A stretch of DNA of 64,000 bases from J027 sp965215855 (GTDB lineage Bacteria; Chloroflexota; Anaerolineae; Aggregatilineales; J027). The first letter of the stretch is position 1. Each line of letters starts with the position of its first letter. This document shows, in pieces, positions 33,360 through 41,921 of this stretch. The translations under genes were made by a program, and so were the position numbers. Below the pieces are notes generated by a model, which was given only the letters and a program-made list of their open reading frames with translations, was not told the origin of the DNA and ran no database searches. Location: the NCBI GenBank assembly GCA_965215855.1, contig CBDCER010000002.1, forward strand, positions 496,001 through 560,000. Reading direction: 5' to 3'.

Positions 33360-34208
33360 TCAGTCGATGGGTGGCCTTTCTTCGTCCACCGGCCAATCAT
33401 CCTTTGCGGGCGTATAACGCACTTCACGATAGACCGCACGGGCGAAGACCAGCAGGCCGGTGTGGCCGTGCATCTGGTCATCGGGGCGCACACGAGCTGG
33501 GATGGTTTTCCAGGGACGGCGAATGAGTTCCTCGGCCTGGAGCATAAACCAGGGGCCACGATAGAGCGTTTCCAATAGTTCAATCAGTTGGTTGGCAGTG
33601 GGCACGATGGCTCCAAAGAAGCCACCACCTCGCAATGCTCCCCAGGCGGCATCCAAATAGTCCTGGGGATTAGGGACATCCAGAAAAAGAGCATGGGCAT
33701 CGGTTTGGTCAAATCCATCGGCGATGTCGCGCTCAATGAACGTAACGCGATGATCAAGGCCAACACGCCGTACATTCTGGATCGCCAGGCGTTGTGATTT
33801 GGCACGGCGTTCATAACTATACACATGGCCTTCTTCACCTATCATCAAAGCTAGCAAACAGGTCAATGCGCCGCTGCCGGTTCCAGCTTCGATGACGTGC
33901 ATACCTTGTTGCAAGCCTAATTTCAAGCCAATATAGCCCAGATCTTTGGGAAATATGATCTGGGTAGAACGTTGCACATAGGTCAGAAAATCATCCAAAC
34001 TCGGAACCAACACGTACATGCTGTGTCCCAGGTGCGTGCGGAATTTTTCGCCATAGCGTAATTTGACCAGCGTATCGAAATCTACCTCGCCCATGTGGGT
34101 CTGGAATCGCTTGCCCTGATGTACCGTGCGGATAAATGGCTTACGGTCTTTACCGACAAGCATGACCGTGTCGCCATATTGGACATGACTATCGCGTGAT
34201 AAAGTCAC
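33360..34208 (-). CDS. trmI: tRNA (adenine-58-N1)-methyltransferase
   Basis: The protein has 282 residues. An N-terminal beta domain (YGDTVMLVGKDRKPFIRTV) is followed by a class I methyltransferase fold with the SAM motif VIEAGTGSGALTCLLA, the acidic DVPNPQDY motif and IVPTANQ. This order is typical of bacterial/archaeal TrmI, a tetramer that methylates N1 of A58 in the T-loop. The C-terminal ~20 residues are acidic. The ATG at 34208 gives a standard N-terminus. It lies downstream of the orphan OmpR-type regulator gene in the same direction, but a terminator separates them. Confidence 0.92.
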   Translation of the reverse strand: MTLSRDSHVQYGDTVMLVGKDRKPFIRTVHQGKRFQTHMGEVDFDTLVKLRYGEKFRTHLGHSMYVLVPSLDDFLTYVQRSTQIIFPKDLGYIGLKLGLQQGMHVIEAGTGSGALTCLLALMIGEEGHVYSYERRAKSQRLAIQNVRRVGLDHRVTFIERDIADGFDQTDAHALFLDVPNPQDYLDAAWGALRGGGFFGAIVPTANQLIELLETLYRGPWFMLQAEELIRRPWKTIPARVRPDDQMHGHTGLLVFARAVYREVRYTPAKDDWPVDEERPPID

Positions 34209-34234
34209 AAAAACTCCTCAAGTGCCCCAAAAAC

Positions 34235-34261
34235 AAAAAGGCGCAACCTGATGCTACGCCT
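34235..34261 (-). terminator. terminator of the OmpR-type regulator gene
   Basis: On the minus strand AGGCG (34257-34261 complement) pairs with CGCCT (34239-34243 complement), followed by TTTTTG. Confidence 0.65.
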
Positions 34262-34289
34262 CCGAGTATATTGATTAGTACGAGTGAGA

Positions 34290-35126
34290 TTAAGCGTCGA
34301 TCTCGTTAAGACGATAGCCGATACCGCGAACATTCACCAGAATGTTGGGGTCTTGTCCAGCGCCCTTCAGTTTACGGCGCAGGTTGCTGACATGCGGACG
34401 AATGACTTCACGAGCTTCGCGCTCTTCGACCGTATAGCTGCGGACTTCCCGCACCAATTCTGAACATGGCACGACACGGCCTCGATGAGCGGCCAGATAG
34501 AGTAGAAGATCGAATTCGGTTGGTGTGAGGTCAATGAGTTTGCCTTCTACTTCAATTTGATAACGGCCTGGATAGATAGTGAGTGGGCCGATGGTCATGC
34601 TGTTCATTGCGGTATTGGTGGGGACAGTCGGATACTCTTCGATGGGTCGGGCCGTTGGGGCTGGGGGTGTCGTGGCTGCTGGATCACTCAATTCGCTGAC
34701 ATTATGGCGGATAGAATCAAGTAATTTGCGACGGCGGAATAAATTACGGGCACGCTCGACACCACGCCGGACGCTATCGCGGATGTCTTCACTTGTGCTG
34801 GGCTTAATCAAATAGTCATGCGCACCCAGACGAAGACTTTCGACCGCCGTGCCCAGGCTGGCATAACCGGTCATTAAGATGACTACCGCATCCACTGAAT
34901 GTTCTTTGATGCGAGCCAGCAAATCAACGCCGCTGATGCCCGGCATTCGGATGTCGGTCAGCACAACATCGAAATCTTGATCCATCATGATATCCAGGGC
35001 TTCTTCGCCACTGGAGGCCGTGACAACCTGATAGCCAACACGTTCCAGAGTTTTGGTGACGGAGTAGCGAATTGCGCCTTCGTCATCTACAACAAGAATT
35101 GTTGCGCCTTCAGTTTCGATTGACAT
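34290..35126 (-). CDS. OmpR/PhoB-type response regulator, orphan
   Basis: The protein has 278 residues. The receiver (9-125) has D14/D15, phospho-acceptor D58 in VVLTDIRMPG, the switch Thr in LMTGYAS and the Lys in LIKPST. It resembles NtrC-type receivers. A Pro/Thr-rich linker (~150-172) leads to a winged-helix DNA-binding domain with LTPTEFDLLLYLAAHRGRVV, the recognition helix region EVIRPHVSNLRRKL and the wing VNVRGIGYRL. No histidine kinase is adjacent. It is divergent from the membrane-protein gene at 35351. Confidence 0.92.
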   Translation of the reverse strand: MSIETEGATILVVDDEGAIRYSVTKTLERVGYQVVTASSGEEALDIMMDQDFDVVLTDIRMPGISGVDLLARIKEHSVDAVVILMTGYASLGTAVESLRLGAHDYLIKPSTSEDIRDSVRRGVERARNLFRRRKLLDSIRHNVSELSDPAATTPPAPTARPIEEYPTVPTNTAMNSMTIGPLTIYPGRYQIEVEGKLIDLTPTEFDLLLYLAAHRGRVVPCSELVREVRSYTVEEREAREVIRPHVSNLRRKLKGAGQDPNILVNVRGIGYRLNEIDA

Positions 35127-35350
35127 TTACACCACCAAAATTCTATATTCACTTACTGTCAATTATACGTGAATTTTTGGCGAACGCAAGGCGGAAATAA
35201 CGTTCTAGTAGTCGAGTTACAAAGAAGTAGATGAAACTACCATGAATGTTTCGTAAAAAAACTATACAGGTTAATCGTCGGTAAATCGACACGTGCGCGT
35301 CCGGTAGTTTCGGTTAAACTAGAGAAGCAGACGACAATGGAGGATAAGTG

Positions 35351-36349
35351 ATGTTATTGAAGACGAATATTCTGGCACGAATTGGTTATAGTCAGCTTCC
35401 GCATTGGGCACAGCCCGAACATCCCGTGATGCGGGCAGTGATGGGTTATCGTCAGCAAATCCAGTGGCGTCGCCGCCTTATACGCTTGCTGGCGTTTGTC
35501 GCGTTTCTGGCGGTGGCAGTGGCAGCGGGGTATTTGATTGCCAACAGCAACGCAGGTGACGAAGACCCAACGATTCTTGAAGTTTTGTACTGGCCGCTGA
35601 TTGGCGCTCAAATTATGGCAATGGTGTTGGGTGTATCGATGACGGCCAATGTGGTCGCTATCGAACGGCAAAGACAAACCTGGGATAGTCTGCGATTGTC
35701 GTTGACTGGCGTCTCATTGACATTGCGGGCGCGATGGATCGCCGTGTTTTTCAAATTGGGTTGGTTGTTGGCGGCGATCACGATTGGGCGGTTGGTCTAT
35801 TTAGCCGTGTTGTTGCAGGATATGACAGAATTTCAGGGCCGTGCGCTTGATCTCTACATCAGTGGCATCACACCGGAAGTCTCGCTGAACACCTCCATTT
35901 TGATTATGGCGGGATTGATGACGGCCTTCATTTTACAACCGTTTGTCGCGGTGGGGCTGGCAGCAGCGATTGGATTGATTGTGTCGGTATTCACACGCAC
36001 GCGGACTGTAGTAGTGTTGGGATTGTTGTTGTTGATAGGACTACGCCTGGCGATTACGAGTGGCGGGCTTTTTGTCGGGACAACGGTCTTTGAAGATGGT
36101 GGTGTGACGACTGACCTATTCCAGATGGAAACTAACGAGGCATGGTATCGGCTGCTGTTGTCGTCGGCAGAAGGCGATATGATGTTGAAACTGATGCATC
36201 TGGAAACATTGGGACAAGTGTGGGCCGATGTGGAAAATACGATTTATATTGGCGGCGTATTGTTGCTAATCGTTCTCATTCAGGCTGTTATTGCAAACGC
36301 GCTCGTATTGTTCGCGGCGTGGCGGGCGACGCGGCCCACCAGTAGTTAG
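35351..36349 (+). CDS. multi-pass membrane protein, ABC-2-permease-like
   Basis: About 332 residues with six hydrophobic segments (near 46-66, 82-102, 135-155, 180-205, 210-260 as two helices, and 298-322). The cytoplasmic stretch IERQRQTWDSLRLSLTG resembles a pattern seen in ABC-2-type permeases in which a helix contacts the ATPase, but no ATPase gene is adjacent, so the assignment is weak. ATG 35351 is preferred over GTG 35348 because GGAGG at 35339-35343 is 7 nt before it. A second exported protein follows 38 bp after the stop. Confidence 0.7.
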   Translation: MLLKTNILARIGYSQLPHWAQPEHPVMRAVMGYRQQIQWRRRLIRLLAFVAFLAVAVAAGYLIANSNAGDEDPTILEVLYWPLIGAQIMAMVLGVSMTANVVAIERQRQTWDSLRLSLTGVSLTLRARWIAVFFKLGWLLAAITIGRLVYLAVLLQDMTEFQGRALDLYISGITPEVSLNTSILIMAGLMTAFILQPFVAVGLAAAIGLIVSVFTRTRTVVVLGLLLLIGLRLAITSGGLFVGTTVFEDGGVTTDLFQMETNEAWYRLLLSSAEGDMMLKLMHLETLGQVWADVENTIYIGGVLLLIVLIQAVIANALVLFAAWRATRPTSS

Positions 36350-36387
36350 CGTGCAGGTAAATTAATGGTAAAGGGGGCAAAACCATC

Positions 36388-37086
36388 ATGCAATTGTTGA
36401 TGAAACTAACGGTTGCCTTCTTGGTGCTACATACCATTGGGCTGGGGGTTATTGTAGGCCAACGGCTGGTTAACCAACCGCATGTCCAGGAGTTGCTGGC
36501 AATTGATGATGCCTGCGGGCAGGATTGCTGGTTCAGTGTGCCGCCAGATGGGACAATGCAGCGGCGAGAAATTGAAGATCGGCTGATAGGCTACCCAACG
36601 GAGCAGATCCGGTTACGCGGAAACTATATGCGGTTTATTCTCTATGATGAGGAACCATCACAACCAGTAGGTAATCTACAGATTGCGCTGGACAACGGCT
36701 ATGCCACTGAAATCTGTTTTTCGCCCAGCCAATCGGTGATGTTAGGGGATGCGTTGGCGGCGTTCGGACCACCGGACTATTTTTGGCTGTACCGGACACT
36801 GCGATGGATTCCGTCTACACAAGATATTGAGATTATGCAGTATGAGGTTGTCTATAATTCACCCGATATTGTGCTGTCAGGCACGCTGTATGTTGATCTG
36901 GAAATCTCGCGGCCACGTCTGCCACTAAAAACACCTGTCAGCCAGATCTGTACGCCGATTGGGGACAGCGCCAATCGCACCCAACCGGTGCGCTGGCCGG
37001 AATGGCAAGGTTTTAACGTGACATTGGATCATTATGTAGCAGCCCAGCGGATTGATGACGACGAGATATTTTCTATTCAGCCGTAG
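36388..37086 (+). CDS. exported or membrane-anchored protein of unknown function
   Basis: The 232-residue protein has an N-terminal hydrophobic helix (VAFLVLHTIGLGVIVG) serving as signal or anchor. The rest is soluble with two early Cys (DACGQDCWF) that could form a disulphide and a central ICFSPSQSVMLGDALAAFGPPDYFW stretch. Related N-terminally anchored proteins occur in Chloroflexota genomes, as I recall, but I know of no function. It is probably co-transcribed with the membrane protein upstream. Confidence 0.7.
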   Translation: MQLLMKLTVAFLVLHTIGLGVIVGQRLVNQPHVQELLAIDDACGQDCWFSVPPDGTMQRREIEDRLIGYPTEQIRLRGNYMRFILYDEEPSQPVGNLQIALDNGYATEICFSPSQSVMLGDALAAFGPPDYFWLYRTLRWIPSTQDIEIMQYEVVYNSPDIVLSGTLYVDLEISRPRLPLKTPVSQICTPIGDSANRTQPVRWPEWQGFNVTLDHYVAAQRIDDDEIFSIQP

Positions 37087-37124
37087 GTGAGGACGTCTCC
37101 CTACCCCTGATGAAAGACGATCAT

Positions 37125-37604
37125 CTAAATCACACCTATGGTGCGGCGAATACCATGTTGCAATTCCTGTGCCGCTTCATTCTCTAATTTCTTAATCTCA
37201 GCAAATATCTCGGCCACTGCATCCATATCGTCGGGCGCAATCTCATCCAAATTATCTAGGCGTGACAGGCTATGAGCGACTTTGCCCGCATATTTGGCAG
37301 GCAAATCGCTGATGGAGTCGGGCAAGAAAATTGACCATTGATAGCATTTGCCCAGCATTTCGCGCAACATTTCGCGCAGAGCCTCGCGCCATTCACTCAA
37401 GGTTTCATCGCCGGACGTATATTCCAACGTGGCCTTGACGCGCCCGACCAGAGTCACGATTTCTTCGTAGATGTCAAGTTGTTTCTCTTGTACCAATCGC
37501 TGTTGGACGAAACTATCGTAAAAACGATGATAATAATAGACAACGCCTCCGGTGGCCCCCAGGCTTGCGCCCAGAATCGCCAAGCTTAACAATATCCACT
37601 CCAC
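37125..37604 (-). CDS. membrane-anchored helical protein of unknown function
   Basis: The 159-residue protein has one N-terminal helix (residues 3-23, with GASLGATGG) and a cytosolic or external helical remainder with heptad-like patterns (REALREMLREMLG; AVAEIFAEIKKLENEAAQEL). No motif is recognised. It overlaps the end of the upstream gene (37586) by 19 bp, so the two are translated together. Confidence 0.65.
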   Translation of the reverse strand: MEWILLSLAILGASLGATGGVVYYYHRFYDSFVQQRLVQEKQLDIYEEIVTLVGRVKATLEYTSGDETLSEWREALREMLREMLGKCYQWSIFLPDSISDLPAKYAGKVAHSLSRLDNLDEIAPDDMDAVAEIFAEIKKLENEAAQELQHGIRRTIGVI

Positions 37605-38203
37605 AACGGTATTCCTCCCACATAATCAACTGGCAAAATCAATAAAGTGTAAAATTGCACATTCCCGACCACCACTGCATAGAGACTATCTTCCTGGAAA
37701 GTAGCAGTCAGGGCTGCTCCGGTGACGGTACTGGTGAAGACACCGTCGGGTGGGCCATATAAGCTGATGGATGGCAGCCCAGCATCGGCTTCGACAATGA
37801 TGCACCACTCGGTGGTGGACGGTGCATAAAACACATATCCGCGCTGGTTTCCTGCTGGCAACGTATCGTCAATGCGGGCGGGCACGAGGATGGATTGTCT
37901 ATCCGTTATATCAGATGGAAAGTCGCCATTTAACAGTTGTAGAGGATCGGGGCGAGGGGTGGGATAAGTCGGGGATGACACTGGCGTATTGTCCGGGGTG
38001 TCGCTACCACGATTCATGACCCACTGCATGACTAGGATAACTACCACCGCCGTCACGAGAAACCCGGCTGCGGGGAGCAACCAACGACGACCATGGTATA
38101 GTCCCGTCAGTCGTCGAAAGGTCGGGCTGTCGTAATTTTGGAAGGCATGAGTTTCGGTATCGTCTGGAAAATTATCTGGCGGCAAACGCCGTTGCATAAG
38201 CAT
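37586..38203 (-). CDS. single-pass protein with extracytoplasmic PPC-like domain
   Basis: About 205 residues from ATG 38203 (ATG 38197 is equally possible; GAGGAA lies just upstream of both). A cytosolic N-terminal ~45 residues with a run of Asp/Pro leads to a transmembrane helix (LLPAAGFLVTAVVVILVMQWV), a Thr/Pro-rich spacer, and a C-terminal beta-rich domain (RGYVFYAPSTTEW, LPSISLYGPPDGVF, LYAVVVGN) that recalls bacterial pre-peptidase domains. Function is unknown. Coupled to the small membrane protein downstream. Confidence 0.65.
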   Translation of the reverse strand: MLMQRRLPPDNFPDDTETHAFQNYDSPTFRRLTGLYHGRRWLLPAAGFLVTAVVVILVMQWVMNRGSDTPDNTPVSSPTYPTPRPDPLQLLNGDFPSDITDRQSILVPARIDDTLPAGNQRGYVFYAPSTTEWCIIVEADAGLPSISLYGPPDGVFTSTVTGAALTATFQEDSLYAVVVGNVQFYTLLILPVDYVGGIPLWSGYC

Positions 38204-38295
38204 GTATTCCTCGCCAAGCAGCCCTGGACAGGGTGAAATCCAGCCTCTATTATCATAGCTATGTTGCATTCGATCAAGCCAGGATTGGGGGCGGA

Positions 38296-38889
38296 GTGTT
38301 GGAAATCATTGGCGTTGCTATCGGCATCTTTTTGTTACGCGTGTTGGGTAACACCATCACGACGCTGCGCCTGGTCATGCTGGCCCGCAATCGGATGCGG
38401 ATGACATTCGTTCTCAGTTTTATCGAGTCGTTAATCTTCGCGGTGGCTTTGGGCGCGGTGGTGACCAATCTGGACTCGATATTGAATCTGGTGGCCTATG
38501 CCGGAGGATTTGCAGTGGGTGGCCCGGTAGGCATGTGGCTGGAAAGCAAGTTGACGTTCGGCTATGTTTCGTTAACCGTCATCAGCCCCAATTATGGGCA
38601 TGCAGTGGCCGAAGCGATTCGCCAAGCAGGTTTCGGGGCAACAGAGGTCGCAGGCCAAGGGGCTGAAGGCGACGTGGTGGTGATTGAGACCGTATTGGAG
38701 CGAAATGACTTGTCGGCCTGTCTAGACGCCATTCAAAAAGCGGACAGCAATGCTTTCGTCACAACCCAGGCTTTGCAAAGTACCCGACATGGCTATGTTC
38801 AGGCGGTGCGGCCCGGATTGGCGCGCTTGCCGCATATTCCCCATATTCCACGCCCCCATCTGCCACATCGGCGGCGAAAGAATCCTTGA
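38296..38889 (+). CDS. UPF0316/DUF2179 membrane protein
   Basis: About 197 residues from GTG 38296 (upstream in-frame ATG 38233 would overlap the divergent gene's leader). Three hydrophobic helices carry the UPF0316 pattern (FLLRVLGNTITTLRLVMLAR, FVLSFIESLIFAVALGAVV, YAGGFAVGGPVGMWLESKL). A cytosolic DUF2179-type domain follows (YGHAVAEAIRQAGFGATEV), then a His/Pro/Arg-rich tail. DUF2179-type domains are often found on membrane carriers and may bind ligand; function is unproven. Confidence 0.8.
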   Translation: MLEIIGVAIGIFLLRVLGNTITTLRLVMLARNRMRMTFVLSFIESLIFAVALGAVVTNLDSILNLVAYAGGFAVGGPVGMWLESKLTFGYVSLTVISPNYGHAVAEAIRQAGFGATEVAGQGAEGDVVVIETVLERNDLSACLDAIQKADSNAFVTTQALQSTRHGYVQAVRPGLARLPHIPHIPRPHLPHRRRKNP

Positions 38890-38914
38890 CGTTTCGATTA
38901 GAAATCGGTATCAT
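38886..38914 (+). promoter_or_regulatory. promoter of uvrA
   Basis: TTGACG (38886-38891) and TATCAT (38909-38914) with 17 bp spacing form a good sigma-70 promoter. It overlaps the last codon of the preceding gene. Confidence 0.65.
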
Positions 38915-38917
38915 TAT

Positions 38918-38931
38918 CGCACATTTGTTCG
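38918..38931. promoter_or_regulatory. LexA-box-like sequence at the uvrA start site
   Basis: CGCACATTTGTTCG differs at two positions from the Gram-positive SOS-box consensus CGAACRNRYGTTCG. It covers the predicted transcription start, four bases after the -10, a classical repressor position on a typical SOS gene. Confidence 0.45.
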
Positions 38932-38973
38932 CAGTCCCAACCTCATTCATAACCACACAAGAATCGTGATTTC

Positions 38974-41865
38974 ATGGCACAAGATAAAATCATCGTTCGC
39001 GGCGCACGCGAGCATAATTTGAAGAACATTGATGTGGAGATTCCGCGTGATAAGCTGGTGGTCATCACTGGTTTATCGGGCAGCGGAAAGAGTTCACTGG
39101 CATTTGATACCATCTTCGCTGAAGGACAACGCCGCTATGTCGAGAGTCTATCGGCGTATGCCCGCCAATTCTTGGGGCAGATGGAGAAGCCGGACGTGGA
39201 TCAGATTGAGGGTCTCAGCCCAGCGGTCTCCATCGACCAAAAGGGCGTCAGCAGCAATCCACGCTCGACGGTCGGGACTGTCACTGAGATTTACGATTAT
39301 CTGCGCTTGCTCTATGCACGAGTTGGACAGCCGCATTGCCCAACATGTGGCGAAGTATTGGAAGCACAAACTGCCCAGCAGATCGTGGATCGTGTGGCGA
39401 GTATGGCCGACGGAACACGCATCCAGATCCTCGCACCAGTCATCAAGGATCGCAAAGGCCGCCACGAGAAAGTCTTTAAAGATATTCAGGAAGCTGGTTT
39501 TGTGCGGGCACGAGTCAACGGTGAGGTGATTGAAGTCGATACGCCGCCCACGCTGGATCGCTACAAATCACATACGATTGAAGTTGTGGTAGACCGGTTG
39601 GTCATCCGCGTTTTCGATGACCCGGATAGCGATGAAGCCAATAGCCACATGTCACGCTTGACGGACTCGATTGAGACGGCACTGGAAATTGGGGATGGCT
39701 TTGTTATTGTCGGCGATGTGACGGATGGCGATAATCCTACCGACTATCCCTTTAGTGAGCAACTGGCGTGCCCGTTCGGACATGGCAGCTTCTCCGAAAT
39801 TGAGCCGCGTACATTCTCTTTCAATAATCCGCATGGAGCCTGCCCGGACTGCCAGGGATTGGGGTTGCGACTGGAAATTGACCCGGTGTTGGTCGTGCCA
39901 AACAGTGAGCTGAGTTTGGCCGAAGGGGCCATCCAAGCAGGGGCTTATCCACAGGGCAAAGATAGCTATACCTATCAGATCATTGCCAGTGTATGCGAAC
40001 GTTTTGGCATTGATTTTGAGGCGCCCTGGCGAGACCTAACACCGCAACAGCAGGACGTTGTGATGTATGGCGTAGGCGATGAGAAGATTCCTGTCCAGTA
40101 TGTAACCCATGAGGGAGAAAAGCGGACTTATCGCACGCGGTTTGAAGGTGTTGTCAATAACCTGAACCGGCGCTATAACGAGACAACGTCGGATTGGATG
40201 CGCGGCAAGATTGAAGAGGTGATGACCGAGCGCCCATGCCCAACCTGCAATGGGCGACGTCTCAATCCCTGGGCACTGGCGGTGCTAGTGGGCGAGCAAT
40301 GTATTCAAGAAGTAACAGCGATGCCCGTCAAGAAGCTGGCAACGTGGGTTACATATTTGCGTGGGGAAGACACACCGCTGTCGCTCCGTAACCAGGAAAT
40401 CGCCTATCAGGTACTCAAGGAAATCAATAACCGCGTGGGCTTTATGGTAAATGTGGGGTTGGATTACCTGACATTAGACCGTGCATCTGGCACGCTTTCC
40501 GGTGGTGAGGCACAGCGCATCCGGTTGGCGACGCAGATTGGTTCGCGGCTGACGGGGGTGCTGTATGTGTTGGATGAACCGTCGATTGGTTTGCACCAGC
40601 GCGATAACGAGCGCCTGATTCATACATTGGTCGGGATGCGTGATCTGGGCAATACCTTGCTGGTGGTTGAACATGATGATGAAACCATGCGCCGCGCAGA
40701 CCACATCATTGACATGGGGCCAGGTGCAGGTGAGCATGGCGGACATATTGTGGCAACGGGCACACCAGCAGATATTATGGCGCATGATGAGAGCGTTACG
40801 GGCGCATTTCTGAGTAAGCGGCGGCATATTCCTGTGCCAGAAACACGACGTAATGGCAACGGACAAGTCATTACCATTAAGGGCGCACGCGAGAACAACC
40901 TCAAGAATCTGACGGTGGATGTGCCGCTGGGCAAGCTGGTGGTTATTACGGGAGTGAGCGGGTCGGGCAAATCGACGTTGATGGTCGATGTGCTATATCG
41001 GGCGCTGGCGCAGAAAATTAATCGTAGCAAGGAACGGCCCGGCGACCATGATTTGATTGAGAATGTGGACTTTGTCGACAAGATCATCAACATCGACCAG
41101 AGTCCGATTGGGCGCACGCCGCGCTCCAATCCAGCGACTTATACCAAGATGTTTGATGACATTCGCAAGTTATTTGCTCAATTGCCGGAAAGCGCCATCC
41201 GGGGCTACAGTGCCGGACGGTTCTCATTTAATGTGAAGGGTGGACGCTGCGAGAATTGCCAGGGTCAGGGTTTACTGAAAATCGAGATGCAGTTTCTCCC
41301 CGACATATATGTAGATTGCGACGTGTGTCATGGCACGCGCTACAATCGTGAAACGCTCCAGGTTAAATATAAGGGCTATAGCATCGCCGATGTATTGAGC
41401 ATGACGGTCACCGAGGCCATGGATGTCTTCGAGAACATCCCCAGTGTTTACCGACGTCTGTTGACTCTAGAAGCGGTGGGTTTGGGTTATATCCGTATCG
41501 GGCAGGCAGCAACAACGCTCTCCGGTGGTGAGGCACAGCGCGTCAAACTGAGCCGCGAACTCTCTAAGCGCAGTACGGGACAGACACTCTATGTTTTAGA
41601 CGAGCCGAGTACGGGTTTACACGCGGCAGATGTAGAACGTCTGATTGAGGTGTTGCAGGCGTTGGTAGATCGCGGCAATACGGTGCTGATTATCGAGCAT
41701 AATCCTGACATCATCAAAGTGGCCGATTGGCTGATTGATCTGGGGCCAGAAGGTGGCGATGATGGCGGTGAGGTGGTGGCAGTCGGTACTCCGGAGGATA
41801 TTGTGGCGTGTGAAGCCAGCTATACCGGCCAATATATCTCCGAGTATCTGAATGGGGAGAAATAG
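38974..41865 (+). CDS. uvrA: excinuclease ABC subunit A
   Basis: The 963-residue length is normal. Two ABC modules are present: Walker A GLSGSGKSSLA and GVSGSGKSTLM, signatures LSGGEAQR twice, and Walker B regions VLDEPS twice. Zinc-binding Cys pairs include CPTCNGR and CENCQGQG...CDVC. UvrA dimers scan DNA for bulky lesions and load UvrB in nucleotide excision repair. The ATG at 38974 starts the standard N-terminus (IIVRGAREHNLKNI). The likely SOS-type operator upstream fits damage control. Confidence 0.97.
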   Translation: MAQDKIIVRGAREHNLKNIDVEIPRDKLVVITGLSGSGKSSLAFDTIFAEGQRRYVESLSAYARQFLGQMEKPDVDQIEGLSPAVSIDQKGVSSNPRSTVGTVTEIYDYLRLLYARVGQPHCPTCGEVLEAQTAQQIVDRVASMADGTRIQILAPVIKDRKGRHEKVFKDIQEAGFVRARVNGEVIEVDTPPTLDRYKSHTIEVVVDRLVIRVFDDPDSDEANSHMSRLTDSIETALEIGDGFVIVGDVTDGDNPTDYPFSEQLACPFGHGSFSEIEPRTFSFNNPHGACPDCQGLGLRLEIDPVLVVPNSELSLAEGAIQAGAYPQGKDSYTYQIIASVCERFGIDFEAPWRDLTPQQQDVVMYGVGDEKIPVQYVTHEGEKRTYRTRFEGVVNNLNRRYNETTSDWMRGKIEEVMTERPCPTCNGRRLNPWALAVLVGEQCIQEVTAMPVKKLATWVTYLRGEDTPLSLRNQEIAYQVLKEINNRVGFMVNVGLDYLTLDRASGTLSGGEAQRIRLATQIGSRLTGVLYVLDEPSIGLHQRDNERLIHTLVGMRDLGNTLLVVEHDDETMRRADHIIDMGPGAGEHGGHIVATGTPADIMAHDESVTGAFLSKRRHIPVPETRRNGNGQVITIKGARENNLKNLTVDVPLGKLVVITGVSGSGKSTLMVDVLYRALAQKINRSKERPGDHDLIENVDFVDKIINIDQSPIGRTPRSNPATYTKMFDDIRKLFAQLPESAIRGYSAGRFSFNVKGGRCENCQGQGLLKIEMQFLPDIYVDCDVCHGTRYNRETLQVKYKGYSIADVLSMTVTEAMDVFENIPSVYRRLLTLEAVGLGYIRIGQAATTLSGGEAQRVKLSRELSKRSTGQTLYVLDEPSTGLHAADVERLIEVLQALVDRGNTVLIIEHNPDIIKVADWLIDLGPEGGDDGGEVVAVGTPEDIVACEASYTGQYISEYLNGEK

Positions 41866-41921
41866 TATCCTGGGTTATGATTAGGGGTAGCTGTCTTTTG
41901 TAGAATGGGACTGGAGTGCCC

